64,000 nucleotides of DNA from Pseudozyma flocculosa PF-1. Lineage: Eukaryota > Basidiomycota > Ustilaginomycetes > Ustilaginales > Ustilaginaceae. Made by a program: the position numbers and the translations under genes. The stretch is from the NCBI RefSeq assembly GCF_000417875.1, contig NW_006920871.1:945027-1009026 (forward strand), written 5' to 3'. Below the pieces are notes generated by a model, which worked only from the letters and a program-made list of their open reading frames with translations, did no database searches and had not been told where the DNA came from. The first letter of the stretch is position 1. Each line of letters opens with the position of its first letter. Shown here one piece after another: positions 21,816 through 31,334 of this stretch.

Positions 21816-24568
21816 TCAGTACACGACGCCCATCTGGGCCACGCTGACCCTCGCCAGGTGTCTGGCCAGCCCGAGCCTGACCACGTCGAGCTTGTCGCCC
21901 GCACTCTTCGATGCCGGCCCATTATCCCCCGCGGGCCGCTTGGCCACCGCGCCGCCTGCCCCGCCCATGAGCTTGTTGAGGTAGCCCAGGTAGTGCTCCG
22001 ACAGCCTCGGATGCGCTCGCACCGAGCCCGTCACCTGCTCCACGATCCGCATCAGCTCAAACGTCTCCCGCATGTCGAACAGTTGCTCGTCGGCTGCCGA
22101 TCCCCACGCAAAGACGAGAGAGGTGGAACGCCGTCAGTCAGATCTGTAGCCCAGCACATTCTCCGCGCCGAGGGCGCCCATAGCAACCGCAACTCACCTT
22201 CCAACAGTGGGATGGCGTCGACCAGCAGCACCGCAAGGAACGCCTCGGGCGCCGCCTCGCTCGTGATGAGCTCCGCCAGCAGTTGCGCTGCAGCCCTCAG
22301 GTTGGCCTCGGCGTAGAGGCGGTGGAAGTCGCGGTACCGCGCCAGGAAGGCCAGCCGCGTCGAGAACAAGCCGCGCGCAGACAGGCCCTCGTCATCGGCG
22401 GCACCGCCAAACTCGCCGACGGGCGCCAGCAGCGACTGCGGTATCGAGTCGACCAACGCCATGAAAGTCTCGGCGCCGCGCTCGACGTACTCGTCTAGCA
22501 GCTGGTCGGAGATCTGCCGGATCTGGGTCGCATCCCCCGCCCGCACGCAGTAAGCCACCGCGACCCCGTACCTCCGCTCCTGCGTCATGGCTCGCGCAAG
22601 GCGCTGCGCATGGGAGGCAAGATGAACGCGTGATGGGAGAAACGCTGCGTCAGTGCTGGCTCGACGGCTGCTCTGCTCCGCAAGAAATGCCTGCCTGCTC
22701 ACCTTGCAGATAACCCTGGCCTCCTCCTCCATTCCGTGCTCGGCACACGCCCTGAGGATCTCTTCGGCCCTCTCGAAACTGCCGCTCTCCTGGTCCTTGC
22801 CCTTGCCCTTGTCTTCGGGGCCGCCCTCGCTCTCCTCTTCCATCGCCTCGTCATCGTCGCTTTCGTCCTCGCCGTCCTCGTCGTTGCTCGCCTTGGCCCG
22901 AGACTTGGACGGGGCAAAGTAGGGCACCGAGAGGATGACCTCCCGCATCTTGCGACGGCCCGCCGCGCCGCAGACGCCGAGATAGTCGATGCTGATCCGC
23001 CATAGTCCCTGCTCCTCGAGCATCTCGTCGGCGTAGCGCAGCAGCATCTTGATGCGGAGGTCTTGGTCCGACGCATCGCCCATCTCTGCCGCCGCGTCCT
23101 CCTCGAGCAGGCCCGCCTTGTCGGCCAGATCTGCAAGGTGCGCCGCAAGCCAGATGTCGGCCTCGGTCGCCTTGGACACGGCCCTGGCCACCTCGCCCTT
23201 GACGAGGTGCGCCTGGACCGCTTCGGCGGCCAGCGTGCCGTCGATGGGGAATTGCTCGAAGAGGGCGTCGACCATGCCGGGCACGTCGTCGCGCTTGAGC
23301 GTGGGCTGGACCAGATGGCCCCAGGCGCCGAGGGCCTCCCGCCAGTCTTCGCAGGCTTCAAAGACGCGGTCCTTGACGCCGGCCATGAGCTCGAGGAGGC
23401 AGCGGAACTGCGCCTCGTATTCGAGCCGCTCCTCTTCGCTCTCCTCGCTGTGGCCAGCCTGGGCCTCCATGTCGTCCATCTCTTGCTCGAGCCCGCTCAG
23501 CACGTTGCGCACCCGCCCGATCCAGCTGCGGTGCGCCGCGATAAACTCGTGCTCCATGCCGTACGCGATGGAGCGCGGCAGCGTCGAGAGGAGGTGCGCC
23601 GCCTTTTCGGCCACGCGACGCACCGCCGCTGCAGGATGCTGGTCGACGAGCGACTTGAGCACCGAGGCGGCTGAAGTGTGGAAGCCGCGCAGCACGCAGC
23701 GCAGCACGTAGTCCCAGTAGTTTGGATGCGAGTAAGGCACAGCGGCCTGGGCAATCTCCTGGCCCTCCTCGGTCGTCGGAGCTGTGCGAGCGATTCATCA
23801 GGATGCAGCAGAGTAAGCCAGCATTTCCCTGCGACGAATCGAAGGTCTTCTAGCCCACGATGGCCGGCCACTCACCAAAGTCGAACGAGTTGAGCCAGTG
23901 CAGAAGTTCTTCGCCTACCACTCCGGCTCCTCGCCCGTCGGCGGGAAAGTAAAGGATCTCTGCGAGGTGCAGGGCGGTGTGGATCGCCTGCCACTTTTGC
24001 AAGAGGTCGAGGTCCGGCTCGGGAGCGTTCTGCCCGCGTCATGGTGGAGGCATCCTGAGGCGTCAGTTGAGGAACGGCGAGCGTGGCTCAACACGGGCGG
24101 CTGCGAGAATCCCTGCACCCACCTCTAGCTGGGAAAGATAGTCGCGGACGGCGCTGCGATACAGTCCGCTGATGCGGTGGTAGTACTGCATCGTTTGCTG
24201 GAACGGCATCCTGTGTCAAGCGCGAAGACTCGAAGCAGGTCAGCAGCTGCTGCGAATGGCCCAGGTCGTCTGTCGTCTGAGCCTCGAACCCACAGGGACG
24301 CGGCGGAGTTGCCGGCCTGCCACGGTGGGACGACGGTGGCGGCGACATCCTGCTCAATCTTCTGCGCCGATGTAAAGATGGTGTAGCTTTGCGTGAAGAA
24401 CTGGCGACGTGGACAAGGAGAGTTGCGGCACCGGAACAGGTGAGACGAGGATGACAGGCGCATTCCGCTAACTTCGACGCAGCTTGGGCTCATGCTCACC
24501 TGCTTCTGCTCCGGAGTCGTGTCCCACGCGTAGCTGAGCTTCTTGGAAGTTGAGGTCGGCTGCACCAT
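21816..24568 (-). CDS. NUP85: nuclear pore complex subunit Nup85
   Basis: Y-complex (Nup84/Nup107) scaffold nucleoporin. Seven exons join in phase: 24568-24500, 24400-24294, 24210-24123, 24029-23876, 23781-22703, 22603-22198, 22093-21816, giving 726 residues, usual for the family. Recognition rests on the helical solenoid order: FFTQSYTIFTSAQKIEQD, QKWQAIHTALHLAEILYFP, HPNYWDYVLRCVLRG (a crown-type motif), then the long ACE1-like helical repeat and the C-terminal RYRDFHRLYAEANLRAAAQL block. An acidic insertion (near 22800-22900) interrupts the solenoid, with Glu/Asp and Lys runs. The start MVQPTSTSKKLSYAW is followed directly by a conserved segment. Intron 2 uses GTGGGT, the others mostly GTGAGY. 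Confidence 0.9.
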
Positions 24569-25718
24569 GGTGTGAAGGGAGCGGGGCTACCTGGCCAGCT
24601 TGTGTCGACGCGGTGTATGGGCGGCGATGCAGCTCAGTGAACGTGGGAGCAATAGTCAAGCAGCACGCTTCGTCCGCTTCCGATCTGCTGTGAGCGTCGG
24701 AGCGGGAAGCGGTGGCCTGAAGGAGGAGGGGTGAGAGGAGGGGTGAGAGGATGCGTGGGAGGTGTGGTTGCGAGAGGCAGGCCAGAAGAGGCCAGGCTAG
24801 GTGTTGATGTCGTCAAGCTGGCCAGCCAACGCCCCCCGTTCTCGGAAATCGGACCTTGGCATTGAGACCTCAGAGACTTTTTTGTGGTGGCTGCGCGTCG
24901 GCGGCGCCAGGTCAGTTCAGGCAACAGTGCAGGCCCGCCCGCCGTGCAGCTCCACCTCGCAAGTCCAGGCCAGACCGGGCCTGCCCTGTGCCGTCGGGCT
25001 GCCCAAGGCCAAGGCGACACGGCCCGGCCAAGACACAGACAGGACCATCGAGAGGCTGGTCGAAGTTTGCATTGCTTATAGTACAGAGTGAAAGAGAGAC
25101 CACGAGGCGAATAACAATAGGTTGGCCGCAGTAGGCCGCGGCAGGATGGCGCGGCGAAGACCCGTCCGAGGGGTCTCTAGGGTATGATGGGTGCGGCGGA
25201 CCGGTACGGATGTAAACGGGCGTATCCGACAGCGCCAATGTGGGCGCAGTGAGGGCGCTTGCGGGGGAGCCGGCGACAGCTCAGCAGAACATGGCGCGGT
25301 GCACGCGGGTAGAGAGCGCGCCCATCGAAGACGAGCTGAGCCCGGGCGACAAGAGGGCAGGGACGAGGTCCAGAATGAGAGCTCAGGGGCATGGGCATGC
25401 CCCGCGTGGACGTCAAAGACCCGTCCCGTGCCGTGGGCTCGCGACGGGCCAAGCGGCCGAATAAGAATCGCAAGGACAGCTGCGTGCGTGCCCCGACAGC
25501 GCCGGACGACGGCGTGCGCCGATCTGCGATGATGGTGGATGAGCAGCAAAAGTGCAGCGACCGAGCATGGTGATGCTGACGTGAGGTCACCACCGGCCGG
25601 TGCGTGCCTGCGTACGTCGCTCTTGGCTGATATGCGCCACGACGCTCAGATGTCCCGTCGTGCTACTTGCAGAGAGCCACGAAGGTGAGGATGGACGGCT
25701 GCAATCATCGTGCGCGAC
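24569..25718. other. intergenic, Nup85 promoter side
   Basis: About 1.15 kb without a supported gene. Open frames on the minus strand (for example 25076-25593) are Arg/Ser/His-rich and look like random GC-rich sequence. It holds the Nup85 promoter and the Bud20 3' UTR. Confidence 0.45.
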
Positions 25719-26283
25719 TCAGGCCTGCATGGGCGCGGTCTCGGGCTTGTCGCCCCGCTGCTTGTTGTCGACGCCCATGCCGACGGCGCGCAGGCTCTCC
25801 TCGATGGTGTAGGCGGGCTCCTCGCGCATCTTCTTGGCCCTCCGCTTGTGCAGCTTCGAGCCCATGTGCATCAGCTGGTCCTTCTGCGAGGGGAAGTGGC
25901 GGTCGCACTCGACGCAGTAGAAAAGGCCGAGACCGGCCTTGTCGACGTCGAGCTCCTTGGGGTTCTGCAGCGCCTCGAGCTTCTCCGGGTTGTTGAGGCT
26001 CTCCTGGATCTGGTCCGCGTCCAGCTTGCGAGCACGCGTGCGGGCCGCTCGCGAGATGTCTGTTGACGGGAGAGAACAGGGAAGGGTGACAGCAACGATG
26101 CGGGTCAAAGTCAGCCTCCAAGGTAGGTTGCGCTTAGGTCAAGTGCGGGCCCATCTCTCAGGTTCCGCCTGCGTGTCACCGGCCACCATCACCTCGTCGG
26201 GTCCAGCTAGCGCTTGCTGGGCTCTTTCGACGATGCTTACCTCGTCGAGCGTGGTGGTTCCGCTTGTGCCTCATACGCGTCAT
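25719..26283 (-). CDS. BUD20: C2H2 zinc-finger pre-60S factor Bud20 (ZNF593)
   Basis: Shuttling pre-60S ribosome export and maturation factor. Two exons join in phase: 26283-26241 and 26059-25719, giving 127 residues. The N terminus is basic (MTRMRHKRNHHARR), as in the family, and is followed by DISRAARTRARKLDADQI. One zinc finger is visible, FYCVECDRHFPSQKDQLMHM continuing to GSKLHKRRAK, with its C-x2-C and His ligands and the KLHKRR motif typical of Bud20. The tail after EEPAYTIEESLRAVG is short. It is head-to-head with the eL33 gene across 548 bp, which links assembly factor and substrate subunit. Confidence 0.93.
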
Positions 26284-26831
26284 GATGGGCGACGTTCGAT
26301 TCGATGATGAGGGGGGTGGGGGATGGTGACCAAAGGAGGCAATGGTGGTGGTGGCGGCCGCTACAGTGCGAGGTTTCCGCAAAAATTTCGTCGTGTGGCG
26401 GCCGCGCAGCGATATGCGGGGGTGCACCCTGCAGCCGAACTTTGCGATCGGGATCAACGCTGACCCGATGTGACGCCTTCTCACGTCGGTAAACGCGGAG
26501 CCGAGCTGCGAGCTTCGGCCGAGGCGCTCCATGAGAAAATGCAAATTTTGCACCGCGCGACCGATGGGCCTCGAAGTGGCCGCTGGTCGCCAAATTCGGA
26601 TGCGAAGAAATTGCGAGGGGCGGCGAGCAAGCGTCTGGAAGGCGGGGCGGGCGACGGCCGCGTGCCGTGTGTGGGCCGCACGCCTGGCGCCGCTGCGCCG
26701 CTGCCGGGCGCCGGGAGGGGGCAGCTGCCACTCGGTCGTTTGCCCCAACCACCTCGCTGCGATCTCTTCTCCACCGTATCCCCCCCGTCAAGACCACCCT
26801 ATCACCTCCGTCACGGAACCACATATTCACA
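26284..26831. promoter_or_regulatory. shared promoter of BUD20 and RPL33
   Basis: 548-bp head-to-head interval serving a 60S assembly factor and a 60S protein. The right part is pyrimidine-rich just before the eL33 start. No known ribosomal-protein box was identified with confidence. Confidence 0.5.
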
Positions 26832-28282
26832 ATGGTAAGCATCGACCACGGCTGTCCGAATCGCGCGCCCGACATCGGCGGACCTGGACGACCTGCGCAG
26901 CACCAACATCCGACGACGTCGACCCGTCCACGCCGATGATGGACCTTCGACCGACCGCCAAACGACCCCCTAGGACCATGCTGCCCGACCAGCGAATCCC
27001 TCCCGACTCCTTTGCGTTCGGACATGCCAACTTCTTTCAACAGCGAGTTCCCACCGCCGACCTTAGGACGTCGCATGATCCACCCACATCCCAGCAGTTC
27101 GCCTGGCATCCGATTACCGGCCGAACAGCGACATCGACGAGCCGTGGACCGGGACTGGAGCTGGGCTTGAGGATGGGCATTACTGCGGGAACGCTGGACG
27201 GGCGGTCTGGGCGAGGTCGAACTCTAAAGGGAAGAGGACGAAGCCTCGAACCATTTGGAGAGGACGCCTAGTCATGGTCCAGCCGCTCCGTCCGGCGGGG
27301 TCAAGATCCAGCGGACGATGGAAGATTGAGGTCGAAGGTACGCCGAGGGGCGAAGTGAAGGTTTCGCGAGGAGGGTTCGATAGGGGACGGTTCTGGGACG
27401 TCAGGCGGACAAGTCGCCGCTGCCGCGGCGCCTACGGCGATGGCCCTCGCAGCATCTCCATCCTCCCGGGTCTCGGCCCTTTCCTCACCAGAGAGCCAAA
27501 TAAGCGTCGGCCGGCTCAGAAGGCCATCTCGCAGCTCTTCCATCGACGTCACCCGTCCCGACACACCACAGATCGCCACGTCTTGCCAGTCGCCTCCTCA
27601 GCTTCCTAACCAGCCAACGATCCACCTACTGCCCAACCTGCGACTGCTTCGCCTCGCCTTTGCGCTCGGACTCATTCCCCGATCGCCCATCGTGACGATG
27701 CTGACGACCTGATACCTCATTCGACCCCTGTGCCTCTTCCCACGTTCAGGCTCGTCTCTACAGCAAGGCAAGGATCATGGGCTACAAGCGCGGTCTGCGC
27801 AGCCAGAGGGAGCACACCACGCTCGTCAAGATCGAGGGTGTTGAGGACCAGAAGGAGGCTCAGTTCTACCTCGGCAAGGTGAGTTTGCAAGGCAGCGCTC
27901 ACGGACGGACAATGGGATGAGCGGCAGTAGGAGGCCTGGCAGATGGCAGGACCAATATGGCCCTTGATCAGTCGCTGACGTTTTGTCGTCGATTCATCAA
28001 TTCCCTCCCATCTTCGCTCTGGCCAACTCTTTCGCCTCCCGCCTCACCTCGACCTTGCGACACCGCAACCTGCTGCTGCTCTCCGATCACACCTGGCAGC
28101 GCGTCGCCTACATCTACAAGGCGCAGAAGTCGGTCCAGGGCTCGAAGCTCCGCGTCATCTGGGGCCGCGTCACGCGCCCCCACGGCAACTCGGGCATCGT
28201 CCGCGCCAAGTTCGCGCACAACATCCCTCCCCAGGCCTTCGGCGCCTCGGTCCGGGTCATGCTCTACCCCTCGACCATCTAA
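26832..28282 (+). CDS. RPL33: 60S ribosomal protein eL33 (L35Ae)
   Basis: Large-subunit ribosomal protein. Exons: 26832-26834, 27750-27878, 28100-28282, giving 104 residues. The first coding exon is the ATG alone, followed by donor GTAAGC and a 915-nt intron; the acceptor CGTTCAG leads to [20 protein letters not shown], which matches the conserved eL33 N terminus. The second splice restores [20 protein letters not shown], then [20 protein letters not shown] and the terminal [14 protein letters not shown]. Start ATG is inferred because the second exon has no in-frame ATG before the conserved segment. Intron 2 (221 nt) may carry a small nucleolar RNA. It is head-to-head with BUD20. Confidence 0.95.
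27908..27987 (+). ncRNA. candidate box C/D snoRNA in eL33 intron 2
   Basis: Within the second intron a near-C box GGGATGA (27914-27920, one mismatch to RTGATGA) is followed 54 nt later by a D box CTGA (27975-27978). The flanks GACAA (27908-27912) and TTGTC (27983-27987) can pair to close the RNA. Ribosomal-protein introns commonly host such RNAs. The target was not identified and internal C'/D' boxes are weak, so this is tentative. Confidence 0.25.
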
Positions 28283-29218
28283 GCGGCCCTGACGCCCGTC
28301 GTCATCGTCCTTTCCTGTCCCCCTCCTCTGCCTTCCGCCTGGTTGAAGGACGGGCGGGGGGGAGAGACATGCACCAGCACCACCACCACCGCCATGCCCG
28401 ACCTGATCACCTCTACCACCACCACCTCCACCTCCTTTGCCGGTTGTATTTGTTCGCTCGCATATTCCACACCCCACCACGCGCACGCGACACCGTCACT
28501 TCGTCGGAAAAGGGAGGGACCATGCGCCTCTCTCTCTCTCTCTCCCCTTCCTACCCTTTGCCTTCGATCTGACTCGGCCTTGCCCTCACCCCGTCGTCGA
28601 ACACCTGCTTTCACTCGCATAGAGGAGAGAGGTAGAGCGACGGGACGGGTGGGGTCTCGGGGGCTCTTGATACCGAGAGCCCTCACAAAATGAAAAATCC
28701 ACCATACGCACGCATGCATGCCAATCCCCGCGTTGAAGGGCGATCGATCTTGAGCAGACCAGCTATCCAGCCAGCCAGCCAGCCAGTCAGTCAGTCGATC
28801 AGTCAGTCGACCGTCGTCTTTGGACCGGTACGACCGTCTTCCCCCGCGCCCCTCTCTTCCCCGCTCACCCCGCCGCTCTTTCGCTCGCTCACTCGCCCGC
28901 AGGCAGTGGGAGAGGCCCTTGATTAATCTCGTTTGGGATCGCGACGGGCCCCACGGTGGCCCTCTGCTCTCCACGATCCCAGACGTAAACTGCAAGGGAA
29001 GATCGAGTCTCGGCTCTTTGCAGATCGGTGCCCCTTGTGATTGCTTTCGTGGGGTCTCTAACCGTTTTGAAGGGATCCGACATCCGGTCGTGGGACGAAG
29101 CTGATTCTATGATTTGCAAGCCCTCTCGAGGATGCTCATTTTCCTTGGGCCTCGTTTCTTCTGCGATGGAGGGGCAGCGCAGCCCGCGGAATCGAAAGAG
29201 ATTGTTGTGTCTACGCAT
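28283..29218. other. convergent 3' region with simple repeats
   Basis: About 930 bp between the eL33 stop and the DUF1746 gene stop. It contains CACCAC, CT and CCAG/TCAG simple repeats (28369-28440, 28527-28548, 28762-28812). No gene seen. Confidence 0.5.
28762..28812. repeat. CCAG/TCAG tetranucleotide repeat
   Basis: Roughly ten tetranucleotide units drifting from CCAG to TCAG and TCGA. Non-coding position downstream of eL33. Confidence 0.8.
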
Positions 29219-30667
29219 CTAATCGTCGGTCGCCACCCTTTGGTACCGCCCTCCCGCGTCCTGGCTCTGTGCCCGTGCACGGCTCGACCACGCTCGTATC
29301 CGTTGCCACATACTAGCGCCGCCCCCAAGTCCGACTCGATCGGTCCAGCTGCGATGCGCTGCCGCCGCCGACGCTCTAGACTCACCGCCGACCAGGTTGC
29401 GCGCAATCACCATCCACATTGGGGGCCAGTCCTGATCCAGCATCGACACGGTCGATGAATGTGGTCGCCCGCTATCCGCTGTTTGCTGCTGCGGCCGTTG
29501 ATGATGCGCCGTCGGATCCTCGGCTGCCTGCACGGTAGGTGGTCGAGGCCGCCGCGAGAAGCGACGGATCCGCCCCGTATCTGGCCTTGACCGCCCCTCG
29601 CCGGCTGGGTGGATTGCCGAGGCAGACGACGAGGCGGCAGCCGCGACGGCGTCTGGGTTCGGTCGTGGACCGCTGACGCCCTCTGCGCCTTCGCCTGTTC
29701 CGTCGCCCGGCTTGCGCTGGCCCAGATCCCCGGTCCAGATTCTCTCGGCGAGCGGCTGTAGCCGGACCACGGCGATGGGCTGCGAGAGAGACGAATGGTC
29801 GGTCGTCCATGGCGCACTGCGTGTCGCTTCGTCGGCACGCTCCTGGATACGGTGTGATGCAAAGAGCGAGGCCTCTTCGTCGTCTACCCGGAGCACAAAG
29901 CGAACGGGGCTGGAAGTGTTAGTCGCCTTCGATGTTGCTGTCGCTCGTCGTTGCCTCGAGGGTCGTCCAGCACGAGCTCACCTGCATCCCAGCCCTGACC
30001 ACGCTCGACTCGGTCGGCCTCGCCAGCGTCGAGTGCGTCGACCTCTTGGTCTTCGTCGAGGCAGCTCTTTTCGCCCTCGGATCTGAGCTCATCGATGCCG
30101 TGCTCGAATGCGACGACGAGGAGGACGGTCTGGACGAAGGCGACAAAGAGGTCGATCAGGACCATGTGCAGCTTGCCGGTCTGGTGATCTGGTCAGGGCA
30201 AAAGGGGAGGCAAGGGGGTTTGAGTGTGCTGCCGTGGTTGCTGCGCGATAAAGAGGGAGGACTCCGTGCCACCCACCTTGGCCGACAAAGTCGATGATGA
30301 TGGTGCGTGACTTTCCTGCACCAATTGGGCCGCCGAGGACGTGGACGGTGACGATGAGGAGATTGAAGCACGAGAGGAACACGGTGAAGAACGGGAGGGA
30401 CCATGTTGGGTGCATCTGTATCGGGTTGCAGAACTGCACCTGCAGGGCCGACTTTACGAGGAACCAGAGGGTGCTGCCGTCGATGAACCACACGTAGACC
30501 AAGAGGGCAAAGACGAGGAGGTCGAGCTGAGGCGCGCGCAGATGGGGGGGAGGCGAATGTCAGATGGGCGGTCGACGCAAGGCCGGCAGAGGGGGGGAGG
30601 GGCGGCGGTCGGGGGAGTTGCACCTGCTACACACCGACTGTATGAGTTCTCTACGCTGCCGATACAT
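29219..30667 (-). CDS. DUF1746 membrane protein, Dsc4-like E3 ligase complex subunit
   Basis: Four exons join in phase: 30667-30635, 30526-30277, 30188-29982, 29937-29219, giving 402 residues. The N terminus MYRQRRELIQS splices onto LDLLVFALLVYVWFIDGSTL, then hydrophobic helices around LPFFTVFLSCFNLLIVTVHV and MVLIDLFVAFVQTVLLVVAF. This layout fits the fungal DUF1746 family, whose fission-yeast member is Dsc4, part of a Golgi/endosomal ubiquitin ligase for membrane proteins and SREBP cleavage. That assignment is from memory of the family. A middle Ser/Arg-rich region and a hydrophilic tail follow. Intron 3 is only 44 nt and could be misplaced. A donor (GTGAGT) near 29390 leaves open a different last exon. 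Confidence 0.6.
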
Positions 30668-31334
30668 GGCGAGCGAGGGCCGATGGCAGGGCTAGCCAGC
30701 GTGTAGGGGTTCCGGGGGGCTGCGTCGGCAGGCGATGCTGCTGGTGCGGCTGCTTGCGCTGTTCGATGTAGCTACATGCATGCCCTGCTTGTCGCGGTGT
30801 TGCGGTGGTGCGCTGTCTATGCCGTCGCTGTGAGCATTGGAGCCAGGAGTCTGGCGGGTGATGGCGGTGATGATGGTGGTGACGGTGGCTGGCTAGCTGC
30901 CACGCAGCCAGGGGGGGGGACGAGGTGGCGCCGGTGTGACCCGTGCGAGGAAGTGGCCAACGGTACCACCGGTGCGCGGCCTACGCCCGGCTTGGCCCAA
31001 CCGATTTTCGATTTCTCTCCACAATTATCGGCGCCTTTTTTCCTGTTCTCCTGTTCTCGAGGCGCTGGCTGATGGGTCCAGGGGCCAAAGACGCGCCTGG
31101 CCTGGCCACGCCCAGCCCATCAACGCGACCCGCCCAACTGTGGATTTCGCCTCGACTTTTGGCCGCCCTTTCCATCGAGCCTCCATCAACCCATATGCGT
31201 CCCACGTCGGCCGCCGCTCGCCACGCACACCACGCCGCCGCCCATCGCCCCCCGCCACATCCGCTGCCGGTACCCATGCACCTACCGCCGCCGCCAATGT
31301 CGTAGCAATCTCCAACCGCCTCTTCGCCCCCGCG
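30668..31334. promoter_or_regulatory. shared promoter of the DUF1746 gene and the Scm3-like gene
   Basis: 667-bp head-to-head interval. Contains GATGGTG/GGTGATGATGG repeats near 30858-30890. The plus frame stays open upstream from 30936 but its composition is not protein-like. Confidence 0.45.

Noticed and set aside
30936..31334. N-terminal extension of the Scm3-like protein
   Set aside because: The open frame upstream of 31335 is Arg/Pro/Ala-rich and overlaps pyrimidine-rich leader; no conserved residues.
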